This document shows positions 11,931 to 23,348 of a DNA stretch of 64,000 nt, one piece after another. A program made the translations under genes and the position numbers. Source of the stretch: Budorcas taxicolor (Eukaryota; Chordata; Mammalia; Artiodactyla; Bovidae); assembly GCF_023091745.1 (NCBI RefSeq), contig NC_068920.1, forward strand, positions 1,178,001 to 1,242,000. Reading direction: 5' to 3'. Numbering within the stretch: the first letter of the stretch is position 1; every line of letters begins with the position of its first letter. The notes beneath the pieces were generated by a model. The model was not told the origin of the DNA. It saw only the letters and a program-made list of their open reading frames with translations, and ran no database searches.

Positions 11931-12746
11931 GAATTCTTTCCCGACGAAGCAGGGAAAGGATCCCTCACCTCGAGCTACGAGGCGGAAACGGGGCTCCTCT
12001 GGATGTGGGCGGGACCCACGTGTTTCCTCCCGATCGGAGAAGGGTATTTCGGGGAACTTCTTGAGTTGCACCAAGGGTGTGAAGGACCCTTTCGACGTTC
12101 CAGAGGTGAGGTGTGATTAGCCCCGAGAAGCCTCTGCGGAAATGGGCCTCGTCTCGCCTGCAGGGGAGAACCTCCTGGATATTCTGGAGTTGCAGCAGGT
12201 CTTCTCGAGTTACGACGGGGACCTCAGGGACCCGCTCTGGTGGCCTCAGGAAGGGCCAGTCCCCATGCGAGTTGCTAGGGGCCATCTCGGGATTCCTCTC
12301 CCATTGATGCCGGGGCCTAAGACCTTGTGTGGAGTCGGGGCGGGAACCTGAGGATTCCTCTCCAGTGTTGACATGGATCTTGGGGTGCCTCTCAGTCTCC
12401 CCAGGGGAGTCAGGCCTCGTCTCGAGTGGGGGCATGCACGTGCACTTCCTTCCCGAGCTGCAGCAGCAGGTTCACGCTTCCTGTCACGTGGATCAAGGGA
12501 TCTGTGTCTTTCTCTCGATGCTTTCCCTCAAGGCTTTCCCACGAGGCTTTCCCACAGGGCTGTGCCAAGTGCCACCTTGGTGTGAGTCGATCCTCGGCGT
12601 GAAAGACGAGCCGGTGAAGGGAAAAGAGGTTCCTCTGGAATGGACTGAGACATCTGGGGGCCTCTTGGAACGGTGGCAGGACCCTGGAGTTCCTCTCGCC
12701 GTTCCTGTTGAGAGGGCCTCCTCTTGAGATGCGACGGGAACGCCGG
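11931..12746. repeat. Satellite monomer 14
   Basis: 816 bp, GAATTC, four 13-mers starting CTTTCTCTCGATG. PvuI variant near 12031. Paralogue: monomer 31 (offset 13,852). Confidence 0.9.
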
Positions 12747-13562
12747 GAATTCTTTCCCGACGAAGCAGGGAAAGGATCCCTCACCTCGAGCTACGAGGCG
12801 GAAACGGGGCTCCTCTGGATGTGGGCGGGACCCTCGTGTTTCCTCTCGAGTGGACACGGGTATGTCGGGGAACTTCTTGAGTTGCAGCAAGGGTGGGAAA
12901 GACCCTCTCGACGTTCCAGAGGTGACGTGTGATTAGCCCCGAGAAGCCTCTGCGGAAATGGGCCTCATCTCGCCTGCAGGGGAGAACCTCCTGGATATTC
13001 TCGAATTGCGGCAGGTCTTCTGGAGTTACGACGGGGACCTCAGGGACCCGCTCTGGTGGCCTCAGGAAGGGCCAGTCCCCATGCGAGTTGCTAGTGGCCC
13101 TCTTGGGATACCACTCCAGTCTATGCCGGGGCCTAAGACCTTGTGTGGAGTCGGGGCCGGAACCTGAGGATTCCTCTCCTGTGTTGACATGGATTTTGGG
13201 GTGCCTCTGAGTCTCCCCAGGCGAGTCAGGCCTAGTCTCGAGTGGGGGCATGCACGTGCGCTTCCCTCCCGAGCTGCAGCAGTAGGGTCACGCTTCGTGT
13301 CACGTGGATCAAGGGATCTGTGGCTTTCCCTCGAGGCTTTCCCTCGAGGCTTTCCCACGAGGCTTTCCCACAGTGCTGTGCCAAGTGCCACCTTGGTGTG
13401 AGTCGATCCTCGGGGTGAAAGACGAGCCGGTGAAGGGAAAAGAGGTTCCTCTGGAATGGACTGAGACATCTGGGGGACTCTTGGAATGGTGACACGACCC
13501 TGGAGTTCCTCTCGACTTTCCTGTTGATAGGGCCTCCTCTTGAGATGCGACGGGAACGCCGG
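12747..13562. repeat. Satellite monomer 15
   Basis: 816 bp, GAATTC, four 13-mers. Has CACAGTGCTG after the 13-mers. Paralogue: monomer 32. Confidence 0.9.
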
Positions 13563-14390
13563 GAATTCTTTCCCGACGAAGCAGGGAAAGGATCCCCTCA
13601 CCTCGAGCTACGAGGCGGAAACGGGCTCCTCTGGATGTGGGCGGACCCTCAGGTTTCCTCTCGAGTGGAGACGGGTATGTCGGGGAACTTCTTGAGTTGC
13701 CCCAAGGGTGGGAAGGACCCTTTCGACGTTCCAGAGGTGAGGTGTGATTAGCCCCGAGAAGCCTCTGCGGAAATGGGCCTCCTCTCGCCTGTAGGGGAGA
13801 TCCGGCTGGATTTTCTCGAGTTGCGGCAGGTCTTCTCGAGTTACGACGGGGACCTCAGGGACCCGCTCTGGTGGCATCAGGAAGGGCCAGTCTCCATGCG
13901 AGTTGCTAGGGGCCATCTCGGGATACCTGTCCCGTCGATGCTGGGGCCTAAGGCATTGTGTGGAGTCGGGGCCGGAACCTGAGGATTTCTCTCCAGTGTT
14001 GACATGGATCTTGGGGTGCCTTTGAGTCTCCTCAGGGGAGTCAGGCTTCATCTCGTGTAGGGGCATGCACGTGCGATTTCCTCCCGAGCTGCAGCAGTAG
14101 GGTCACGCTTCCTGTCTCATGTATCAAGGGATCTGTGGCTTTCCCTCGAGGCTTTCCCTCGAGGCTTTCCCACGAGGCTTTCCCACGAGGCTTTCCCACC
14201 AGGCTGTGCCAAGTGCCACCTTGGTGTCCGTCGATCCTCGGCGTGAAAGACGAGCCAGTGAAGGGAAAAGAGGTTCCTCTGGAATGGACTGAGACATCTG
14301 GGGGACTCATGGAATGGTGGCACGACCCTGGAGTTCCTCTCGCCGTTCCTCTTGAGAGGGCCTCCTCTTGAGATGCGACGGGAACGCCGG
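13563..14390. repeat. Satellite monomer 16 (five-copy type)
   Basis: 828 bp, GAATTC, five 13-mers. Extra C in GGATCCCCTC near 13593. TGTCTCATGTATC replaces the usual TGTCACGTGGATC. Confidence 0.9.
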
Positions 14391-15218
14391 GAATTCTTTC
14401 CCGACGAAGCAGGGAAAGGATCCCTCACCTCGAGCTACGAGGCGGAAACGGGGCTCCTCTGGATGTGGGCGGACCCTCAGGTTTCCTCTCGAGTGGAGAC
14501 GGGTATGTCGGGGAACTTCTTGAGTTGCCCAAAGGGTGGGAAGGACCCTTTCGACGTTCCAGAGGTGAGGTGTGATTAGCCCCGAGAAGCCTCTGCGGAA
14601 ATGGGCCTCCTCTCGCCTGTAGGGGAGATCCGGCTGGATTTTCTCGAGTTGCGGCAGGTCTTCTCGAGTTACGACGGGGACCTCAGGGACCCGCTCTGGT
14701 GGCATCAGGAAGGGCCAGTCTCCATGCGAGTTGCTAGGGGCCATCTCGGGATACCTGTCCCGTCGATGCTGGGGCCTAAGGCATTGTGTGGAGTCGGGGC
14801 CGCAACCTGAGGATTCCTCTCCAGTGTTGACATGGATCTTGGGGTGCCTTTGAGTCTCCTCAGGGGAGTCAGGCTTCATCTCGTGTAGGGGCATGCACGT
14901 GCGATTTCCTCCCGAGCTGCAGCAGTAGGGTCACGCTTCCTGTCACGTGGATCAAGGGATCTGTGGCTTTCCCTCGAGGCTTTCCCTCGAGGCTTTCCCA
15001 CGAGGCTTTCCCACGAGGCTTTCCCACCAGGCTGTGCCAAGTGCCACCTTGGTGTCCGTCGATCCTCGGCGTGAAAGACGAGCCGGTGAAGGGAAAAGAG
15101 GTTCCTCTGGAATGGACTGAGACATCTGGGGGACTCATGGAATGGTGGCACGACCCTGGAGTTCCTCTCGCCGTTCCTCTTGAGAGGGCCTCCTCATGAG
15201 ATGCGACGGGAACGCCGG
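14391..15218. repeat. Satellite monomer 17 (five-copy type)
   Basis: 828 bp, GAATTC, five 13-mers. Nearly the same as monomer 16, a local one-monomer duplication. Confidence 0.9.
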
Positions 15219-16034
15219 GAATTCTTTCCCGACGAAGCAGGGAAAGGATCCCTCACCTCGAGCTACGAGGCGGAAACGGGGCTCCTCTGGATGTGGGCGG
15301 GACCCACGTGTTTCCTCCCGATCGGAGAAGGGTATTTCGGGGAACTTCTTGAGTTGCACCAAGGGTGTGAAGGACCCTTTCGACGTTCCAGAGGTGAGGT
15401 GTGATTAGCCCCGAGAAGCCTCTGCGGAAATGGGCCTCATCTCGCCTGCAGGGGAGAACCTCCTGGATATTCTCGAGTTGCAGCAGGTCTTCTCGAGTTA
15501 CGACGGGGACCTCAGGGACCCGCTCTGGTGGCCTCAGGAAGGGCCAGTCCCCATGCGAGTTGCTAGTGGCCCTCTTGGGATACCACTCCAGTCTATGCCG
15601 GGGTCTAAGACCTTGTGTGGAGTCGGGGCCCGAACCTGAGGATTCCTCTCCAGTGTTGACATGGATTTTGGGGAGCCTCTGAGTCGCCCCACGGGAGTCA
15701 GGCCTAGTCTCGAGTGGGGGCATGCACGTGCGCTTCCCTCCCGAGCTGCAGCAGTAGGGTCACGCTTCCTGTCACGTGGATCAAGGGATCTGTGGCTTTC
15801 CCTCGAGGCTTTCCCTCGAGGCTTTCCCACGAGGCTTTCCCACAGGGCTGTGCCACGTGCCACCTTGGTGTGAGTCGATCCTCGGCATGAAAGACGAGCC
15901 AGTGAAGGGAAAAGAGGTTCCTCTGGAATGGACTGAGACAACTGGGGGACTCTTGGAATGGTGGCACGACGCTGGATTTCCTCTCGCCGTTCCTGTTGAG
16001 AGGGCCTCCTCTTGAGATGCGACGGGAACGCCGG
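15219..16034. repeat. Satellite monomer 18
   Basis: 816 bp, GAATTC, four 13-mers. PvuI variant near 15320. Confidence 0.9.
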
Positions 16035-16039
16035 GAATT

Positions 16040-16062
16040 CTTTCCCGACGAAGCAGGGAAAG
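16040..16062. other. Dyad symmetry (hairpin) next to the EcoRI position
   Basis: Arms CTTTCCC (16040-16046) and GGGAAAG (16056-16062) flank a 9-base loop. As RNA the stem could extend to about 10 pairs with one G-U, into the EcoRI and BamHI sites. Most monomers keep both arms while the loop varies (GACGAAGCA, GAAGAAGCA, GACTAAGCA). Monomers 34, 45 and 75 break an arm. Confidence 0.7.
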
Positions 16063-16427
16063 GATCCCTCTCCTCGAGCTACGAGGCGGAAACGGGGCTC
16101 CTCTGGATGTGGGCGGGACCCTCGTGTTTCCTCTCGAGTGGAGACGGGTATGTCGGGGAACTTCTTGAGTTGCACCAAGGGTGGGAAAGACCCTTTCGAC
16201 GTTCCAGAGGTGACGTGTGATTAGCCCCGAGAAGCCTCTGCGGAAATGGGCCTCCTCTCGCCTGTAGGGGAGATCCGGCTGGATTTTCTCGAGTTGCGGC
16301 AGGTCTTCTCGAGTTACGACGGGGACCTCAGGGACCCGCTCTGGTGGCCTCAGGAAGGGCCAGTCCCCATGCGAGTTGCTAGGGGCCATCTCGGGATTCC
16401 TCTCCCGTCGATGCCGGGGCCTAAGAC

Positions 16428-16444
16428 CTTGTGTGGAGTCGGGG
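16428..16444 (+). promoter_or_regulatory. Degenerate CENP-B-box-like motif
   Basis: CTTGTGTGGAGTCGGGG in monomer 19. Against the CENP-B box pattern NTTCGNNNNANNCGGGN it keeps 7 of 9 fixed bases and lacks the CG of TTCG. It is present in most monomers at this place. I saw no copy with the full box, so binding is doubtful. Confidence 0.25.
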
Positions 16445-16535
16445 CCCGAAACTGAGGATTTCTCTCCAGTGTTGACATGGATCTTGTGGTGCCTCTCAGT
16501 CTCCCCAGGGGAGTCAGGCCTCGTCTCGAGTGGGG

Positions 16536-16549
16536 GCATGCACGTGCGC
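16536..16549. other. Alternating purine-pyrimidine run with CACGTG
   Basis: Fourteen bases, GCATGCACGTGCGC, alternate purine and pyrimidine without a break, a pattern prone to the Z form. It includes a CACGTG E-box (16541-16546). It is common to most monomers; the diverged type has GCAGACACGTGCGC and so a shorter run. Confidence 0.6.
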
Positions 16550-16588
16550 TTCCCTCCCGAGCTGCAGCAGTAGGGTCACGCTTCCTGT

Positions 16589-16594
16589 CACGTG
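16589..16594. promoter_or_regulatory. Second CACGTG (E-box) per monomer
   Basis: TGTCACGTGGATC lies about 18 bp before the 13-mer array in almost every monomer. The diverged type has TCACGTGA, closer to an M-box. A third CACGTG (GTGCCACGTGCC) occurs after the array in a subset of monomers. Function is not shown by the sequence. Confidence 0.35.
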
Positions 16595-16611
16595 GATCAA
16601 GGGATCTGTGG

Positions 16612-16663
16612 CTTTCCCTCGAGGCTTTCCCTCGAGGCTTTCCCACGAGGCTTTCCCACAGGG
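16612..16663. repeat. Internal 13-bp tandem repeat (4 copies, standard)
   Basis: Unit CTTTCCCTCGAGG or CTTTCCCACGAGG, last unit CTTTCCCACAGGG. The CCTCGAGG core is palindromic (XhoI CTCGAG). It starts about 577 bases after the EcoRI position in every monomer, and its copy number sets monomer length. Confidence 0.92.
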
Positions 16664-16850
16664 CTGTGCCAAGTGCCACCTTGGTGTGAGTCGATCCTCG
16701 GCGTGAAAGACGAGCCGGTGAAGGGAAAAGAGGTTCCTCTGGAATGGACTGAGACATCTGGGGGACTCTTGGAATGGTGGCACGACCCTGGAGTTCCTCT
16801 TGCCGTTCCTGTTGAGAGGGCCTCCTTTTGAGATGCGACGGGAACGCCGG

Positions 16851-17666
16851 GAATTCTTTCCCGACGAAGCAGGGAAAGGATCCCTCACCTCGAGCTACGA
16901 GGCGGAAACGGGGCTCCTCTGGATGTGGGCGGGACCCTCGTGATTCCTCTCGATCGGAGAAGGGTATGTCGGGGAACTTCTTGAGTTGCACCAAGGGTGT
17001 TAAAGACCCTTTCGACGTTCCAGAGGTGAGGTGTGATTAGCCCCGAGAAGCCTCTGCGGAAATGAGCCTCATCTCGCCTACAGGGGAGAACCTCCTGGAT
17101 ATTCTCGAGTTGCAGCAGGTCTTCTCGAGTTACGACGGGGACCTCAGGGACCCGCTCTGGTGGCCTCAGGAAGGGCCAGTCCCCATGCGAGTTGCTAGGG
17201 TCCATCTCGGGATACCACTCCAGTCTATGCCGGGGCCTAAGACCTTGTGTGGAGTCGGGGCCGGAACCTGAGCATTCCTCTCCAGTGTTGACATGGATCT
17301 TGGGGTGCCTCTGAGTCTCCCCAGGGGAGTCAGGCTTCGTCTCGAGTGGGGGCATGCGCGTTCGATTTCCTCCCGAGCTGCAGAAGTAGGGTCACGCTTC
17401 CTGTCACGTGGATCAAGGGATCTGTGGCTTTCCCTCGAGGCTTTCCCTCGAGGCTTTCCCACGACGCTATCCAACAGGGCTGTGCCAAGTGCCACCTTGG
17501 TGTGAGTCGATCCTCGGCGTGAAAGACGAGCCGGTGAAGGGAAAAGAGGTTCCTCTGGAATGAACTGAGACAACTGGGGGACTCTTGGAACGGTGGCACG
17601 ACCCTGGAGTTCCTCTCGCTGTTCCTGTTGAGAGGGCCTCCTCTTGAGATGCGATGGGAAAGCCCG
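16851..17666. repeat. Satellite monomer 20
   Basis: 816 bp, GAATTC, four 13-mers ending CTATCCAACAGGG. PvuI variant near 16951. Confidence 0.9.
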
Positions 17667-18469
17667 GAATTCTTTCCCGACGAAGCAGGGAAAGGATCCC
17701 TCACCTCGAGCTACGAGGCGGAAACGGGTCTCCTCTGGATGTGGGCGGGACCCTCGTGTTTCCTCTCGAGTGGAGACGGGTATGTCGGGGAACTTCTTGA
17801 GTTGCACCAAGGGTGGGAAAGACCCTTTCGACGTTCCAGAGGTGAGGTGTGATTAGCCCCGAGAAGCCTCTGCGGAAATGAGCCTCATCTCGCCTGCAGG
17901 GGAGAACCTCCTGGATATTCTCGATTTGCGGCAGGTCTTCTTGAGTTACGACGGGGACCTCAGGGACCCGCTCTGGTGGCCTCACGAAAGGCCAGGCCCA
18001 AGGCTAGTTTCTAGGGGCCCACTAGGGTTTCCTCTCCCGTCCATGGCGGGGCCTCAAACCTTGTGTGGAGTCGGGGCCTGAACCTGAGGATTCCTCTCCA
18101 GTGTTACCATGGATCTTGGGGTGCTTCTGAGTCTCCCCAGGGGAGTCAGGCCTCGTCTCGAGTGGCGGCAGACACGTGCGCTTTCCTCCCGAGCTGCAGC
18201 AGTAGTGTCACGATTCCTGTCACGTGAATCTAGGCATCTGTGGCTTTCCCTCAAGGCTGTCCCACGAGGCTATCCCACAGGGCTGTGCCACGTGCCACCT
18301 TGGTGTGAGTCTATCCGTGGCGTAAAAGGCTAGCCGGTGAAGGTAAAAGAGGTTCCTCTGGAATGTACTGAAACATCTGGGCGACTCCTGGAGTGGTGGC
18401 ACGGCCCTGGAGTTCCTCTCACCGTTTCTGTTGAGAGGGCCTCCTCTTTAGATGCGACGGGAACGCCGG
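17667..18469. repeat. Satellite monomer 21
   Basis: 803 bp, GAATTC, three 13-mers of the CTGTCCC/CTATCCC form. 3' part is the diverged type. Confidence 0.9.
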
Positions 18470-19935
18470 GATCTCTTTCCCGACGAAGCAGGGAAAGGAT
18501 CCCTCATCTCGAGCTACGTCGCGGAAACGGGGCTCCCTGGATGTGGGCGGGACGCTCGTGTTTCCTCTCGAGTGGAGACGGGTATGTCGGGGAACTTCTT
18601 GATTTGCACCAAGGGTGTGAAGGACCCTTTCGAAGTCCAGAGGTGAGGTGTTATCAGTCTCGAGACGCCTCAGCACAAATGGGCCTCCTCTCGCCTGGAG
18701 GGGAGAACCGGCTGGATTTTCTCGAGTTGCGGCAGGTCTTCTCGAGTTACGACGGGGACCTCAGGGACCCGCTCTGGTGGCCTCAGGAAGGGCCAGTCCC
18801 CATGCGAGGTGCTAGGGGCCCTCTCGGGATTCCTCTCCCGTCCATGCCGGGGCCTAAGTCCTTGTGTGGAGTCGGGGCCGGAACCTGAGGATTCCTCTCC
18901 TGTGTTGCCATGGATCTTGGGGTGCCTCTCAGTCTCCCCAGGGGAGTCAGGCCTCGTCTCGTGTGGGGGCATGCACGTGCGCTTCCTTCCCGAGCTGCAG
19001 CAGCAGGTTCACGCTTCCTGTCACGTGGATCAAGGGATCTGTGTCTTTCTCTCGATGCTTTCCCTCAAGGCTTTCCCACGAGGCTTTCCCATAGGGCTGT
19101 GCCAAGTGCCACCTTGGTGTGAGTCGATCCTCGGCGTGAAAGACGAGCCGGTGAAGGGAAAAGAGGTTCCTCTTGAATGGACTGAGACATCTGGGGGACT
19201 CTTGGAACCGTGGCAGGACCCTGGAGTTCCTCTCTCCGTTCCTGTTGAGAGGCCCTCCTCTTGAGATGCGACGGGAATGCCCGGAATTCTTTCCCGACGA
19301 AGCAGGGAAAGGATCACTCACCTCGAACTACGAGGCGGAAACGGGGCTCCTCTGAATGTGGGCGGGACCCTCGTGTTTCCTCTCGAGTGGAGACGGGTAT
19401 GTCGGGGAACTTCTTCAGTTGCCCCAAGGGTGGGAAGGACCCTTTCGACGTTCCAGAGGTGAGGTGTGATTAGCCCCGAGAAGCCTCTGCGGAAATGGGC
19501 CTCATCTCGCCTGCAGGGGAGAACATCCTGGATATTCTCGAGTTGCGGCAGGTCTTCTCGAGTTACGACGGGGACCTCAGGGATCCGCTCTGGTGGCCTC
19601 AGGAAGGGCCAGTCCCCAAGCGAGGTGCTAGGGTCCATCTCGGGATACCACTCCAGTCTATGCCGGGGACTAAGACCTTGTGTGGATTCGGGGCCGGAAC
19701 CTGAGCATTCCTCTCCAGTGTTGACATGGATCTTGGGGTGCCTCTGAGTCTCCCCAGGGGAGTCAGGCTTCGTCTCGAATGGGGGCAAGCGGGTGCGCTT
19801 CCCTCCCGAGCTGCAGAAGTAGGGTCAGGCTTCCTGTCACGTGGATCAAGGGATCTGTGGCTTTCCCTCGAGGCTTTCCCTCGAGGCTTTCCCACGACGC
19901 TTTCCCACAGGGCTGTGCCAAGTGCCACCTTGGTG
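18005..19935. repeat. Long-range duplicate of 4,140-6,070
   Basis: About two and a half monomers align at a constant offset of 13,867 bp (about 17 monomers), including shared rare states such as GAATGCCCGGAATTC and CCTCTGAATGTGG. Confidence 0.85.
18470..19283. repeat. Satellite monomer 22 (diverged GATCTC type)
   Basis: 814 bp, GATCTC, four 13-mers. Long-range copy of monomer 5 (offset 13,867). Confidence 0.9.
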
Positions 19936-20099
19936 TGAGTCGATCCTCGGCGTGAAAGACGAAACGGTGAAGGGAAAAGAGGTTCCTCTGGAATGGACTG
20001 AGACATCTGGGGGACTCTTGGAATGGTGGAACGACCCAGGAGTTCCTCTCGCCGTTCCTGTTGAGAGGGCCTCCTCTTGAGATGCAACGGGAACGCCTG
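19284..20099. repeat. Satellite monomer 23
   Basis: 816 bp, GAATTC, four 13-mers. Long-range copy of monomer 6 up to about 19,935, then diverges. Confidence 0.9.
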
Positions 20100-20902
20100 G
20101 AATTCTTTCCCGATGAAGCAGGGAAAGGATCCCTCACCTTGAGCTACGAGGCGGAAACGGGGCTCCTCTGGATGTGGGCGGGAACCTCGTGTTTCCTCTC
20201 GAGTGGAGACGGGAATGTCGGGGAACATCTTGATTTTCACCAAGTGTGTGACTGACCCTTTCGAATTTCCAGAGGTGAGGTGTGATCAGCCTCGAGATGC
20301 CTCTGCGGAAATGAGCCTCATCTCTCCTGGAGGGGAGAACCTCCTGGATTTTCTCGATTTGCGGCAGGTCTTCTTGAGTTACGACGGGGACCTCAGGGAC
20401 CCGCTCTGGTGGCCTCACGAAAGGCCAGGCCCAAGGCTAGTTTCTAGGGGCCCACTAGGGATTCCTCTCCCGTCCATGGCGGGGCCTCAGACCTTGTGTG
20501 GAGTCGGGGCCGGAACCTGAGGATTCCTCTCCAGTGTTACCATGGATCTTGGGGTGCTTCTGAGTCTCCCCAGGGGAGTCAGGCCTCGTCTCCTGTTGGG
20601 GCAGACACGTGCGCTTTCCTCCCGAGCTGCAGCAGTAGTGTCACGATTCCTGTCACGTGAATCTAGGGATCTGTGGCTTTCCCTCAAGGCTGTCCCACGA
20701 GGCTATCCCACAGGGCTGTGCCACGTGCCACCTTGGTGTGAGTCTATCCGTGGCGTAAAAGGCTAGCCGGTGAAGGGAAAAGAGGTTCCTCTGGAATGTA
20801 CTGAAACATCTGGGCGACTCTTGGAGTGGTGGCACGACCCTGGAGTTCCTTTCACCGTTTCTGTTGAGAGGGCCTCCTCTTTAGATGCGACGGGAACGCC
20901 GG
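20100..20902. repeat. Satellite monomer 24
   Basis: 803 bp, GAATTC, three 13-mers. Long-range copy of monomer 4, although monomer 4 lacks the EcoRI site. Confidence 0.9.
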
Positions 20903-21716
20903 GATCTCTTTCCCGACGAAGCAGGGAAAGGATCCCTCATCTCGAGCTACGTCGCGGAAACGGGGCTTCCTGGATGTGGGCGGGACGCTCGTGTTTCCTC
21001 TCGAGTGGAGACGGGTATGTCGGGGAACTTCTTGATTTGCACCAAGGGTGTGAAGGACCCTTTCGAAGTCCAGAGGTGTGGTGTGATCAGTCTCGAGACG
21101 CCTCAGCACAAATGGGCCTCATCTCTCCTGGAGGGGAGAACCTCCAGGATTTTCTCGAGTTGCGGCAGGTCTTTTCGAGTTACGACGGGAACCTCAGGGA
21201 CCCGCTCTGGTGGCCTCAGGAAAGGCCAGTCCCCATGCGAGTTGCTAGGGGCCCTCTCGGAATTCCTCTCCCGTTCATGCCGGGGCCTAAGACCTTGTGT
21301 GGAGTCGGGGCCGGGACCTGAGGATTCCTCTCCAGTGTTGCCATGGATCTTGGGGTGCCTCTCAGTCTCCCCAGGGGAGTCAGGCCTCGTCTCGTGTGGG
21401 GGCATGCACGTGCGCTTCCTTCCCGAGCTGCAGCAGCAGGTTCACGCTTCCTGTCACGTGGATCAAGGGATCTGTGTCTTTCTCTCGATGCTTTCCCTCA
21501 AGGCTTTCCCACGAGGCTTTCCCACAGGGCTATGCCAAGTGCCACCTTGGTGTGAGTCGATCCTCGGCGTGAAAGACGAGCCGGTGAAGGGAAAAGAGTT
21601 TCCTCTTGAATGGACTGAGACATCCGGGGGACTCTTGGAACGGTGGCAGGATCCTGGAGTTCCTCTCGCCGATCCTGTTGAGAGGGCCTCCTCTTGAGAT
21701 GCGACGGGAACGCCGG
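20903..21716. repeat. Satellite monomer 25 (hybrid)
   Basis: 814 bp, GATCTC, four 13-mers. Matches monomer 5 until about 21,525 and then monomer 6 (AAAGAGTTTCCTCTTG, CATCCGGGGG). This is a junction between two long-range alignments. Confidence 0.9.
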
Positions 21717-22531
21717 GAACTCTTTCCCGAAGAAGCAGGGAAAGGATCCCTCACCTCGAGCTACGAGGCGGAAACGGGGCTCCTTTGTATGTGGGCGGGA
21801 CCCTCGTGTTTCCTCTCGAGTGGAGACGGTATGTCGGGGAACTTCTTGAGTTGTACCAAGGGTGGGAAGGAACCTTTTGACATTCCAGAGGTGAAGTGTG
21901 ATTAGCCCCGAGAAGACTCTGCTGAAATGGGCCTCATCTCGCCTGCAGGGGAGAACGTCCTGGATATTCTAGAGTTGCGGTAGGTCTTCCCGAGTTACGA
22001 CGGGGACCTCAGGGACCCGCTCTGGTGGCCTCAGGAAGGGCCAGTCCCCATGCGAGTTGCTATGGTCCATCTCGGGATTCCTCTCCCGTCGATGCCGGGG
22101 CCTAAGACCTTGTGTGGAGTCGGGGCCCGAACCTGAGGATTCCTCTCCAGTGTTGACATGAATCTTGTGGTGCCTCTCAGTCTCCCCAGGGGAGTCAAGC
22201 CTCGTCTCGAGTGGGGTCATGCACGTGCGCTTCCCTCCCGAGCTGCAGCAGTAGGGTCACGCTTCCTGTCACGTGGATCAAGGGATCTGTGGCTTTCCCT
22301 CGAGGCTTTCCCTCGAGGCTTTCCCACGAGGCTTTCCCACAGGGCTGTGCCAAGTGCCACCTTGGTGTGAGTCGAACCTCGGCGTGAAAGACGAGCCGGT
22401 GAAGGGAAAAGAGGTTCCTCTGGAATGGACTGAGACATCTGGGGGACTCTTGGAATGCTGGCACGACCCTGGAGTTCCTCTCGCCGTTCCTGTTGAGAGG
22501 GCCTCCTCTTGAGATGCGACGGGTACGCCGG
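21717..22531. repeat. Satellite monomer 26
   Basis: 815 bp, GAACTC, four 13-mers. Copy of monomer 7 (offset 15,484), including the shared in-block stop change TTGCGGTAGG. Confidence 0.9.
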
Positions 22532-23348
22532 GAATTCTTTCCCGACGAAGCAGGGAAAGGATCCCTCACCTCGAGCTACGAGGCGGAAACGGGGCTCCTC
22601 TGGATGTGGGCGGGACCCTCGTGATTCCTCTCGATCGGAGAAGGGTATGTCGGGGAACTTCTTGAGTTGCACCAAGGGTGTGAAGGACCCTTTCGACGTT
22701 CCAGAGGTGAGGTGTGATTAGCCCCGAGAAGCCTCTGCGGAAATGAGCCTCATCTCGCCTGCAGGGGAGAACCTCCTGGATATTCTCGAGTTGCGGCAGG
22801 TCTTCTCGAGTTACGACGGGGACCTCAGGGACCCGCTCTGGTGGCCTCAGGAAGGGCCAGTCCCCATGCGAGTTGCTAGGGTCCATCTCGGGATACCACT
22901 CCAGTCTATGAGGGGGCCTAAGACCTTGTGTGGAGTCGGGGCCGGAACCTGAGCATTCCTCTTCAGTGTTGACATGGATCTTGGGGTGCCTCTGAGGCTC
23001 CCCAGGGGAGTCAGGCTTCGTCTCGAGTGGGAGCATGCGGGGTGCGCTTCCCTCCCGAGCTGCAGAACTAGGGTCACGCTTTCTGTCACGTGGATCAAGG
23101 GATCTGTGGCTTTCCCTCGAGGCTTTCCCTGGAGGCTTTCCCACGACGCTATCCAACATGGCTGTGCCAAGTGCCACCTTGGTGTGAGTCGATCCTCGGC
23201 GTGAAAGACGAGCCGGTGAAGGGAAAAGAGGTTCCTCTGGAATGGACTGAGACAACTGGGGGACTCTTGGAATGGTGGCACGACCCTGGAGTTCCTCTCG
23301 CCGTTCCTGTTGAGAGGGCCTCCTCTTGAGATGCGACGGGAACGCCCG
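22532..23348. repeat. Satellite monomer 27
   Basis: 817 bp, GAATTC, four 13-mers. Third copy of monomer 8. Extra G in GCGGGGTGCG near 23040. Confidence 0.9.

Larger units (their letters stand above)
16035..16850. repeat. Satellite monomer 19 (reference monomer)
   Basis: 816 bp with all standard landmarks. EcoRI 16035-16040, hairpin arms 16040-16046 and 16056-16062, BamHI 16062-16067. GGAAACGGGG near 16088, CENP-B-like motif 16428-16444, small dyad CTCCCC/GGGGAG 16501-16513. SphI GCATGC 16536-16541, CACGTG at 16541 and 16589, PstI CTGCAG near 16562, four 13-mers 16612-16663. I use it as the reference for monomer anatomy. Confidence 0.92.

Noticed and set aside
16088..16097. GGAAACGGGG as a true CENP-B box
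   Set aside because: The required TTCG is replaced by TACG and lies two bases too far upstream, so the spacing of the box is wrong. Kept only as a weak resemblance.
16612..16663. The 13-mer array as a telomere-like or simple promoter repeat
   Set aside because: The unit CTTTCCCTCGAGG has no telomeric motif and is embedded in every satellite monomer, so it is an internal minisatellite.
20885..21697. 270-codon plus-strand open frame, also at 4585-5397
   Set aside because: It spans one monomer length and is open only where two diverged monomers happen to lack stops. Its cysteine and arginine content follows from GC-rich satellite, not a protein family.
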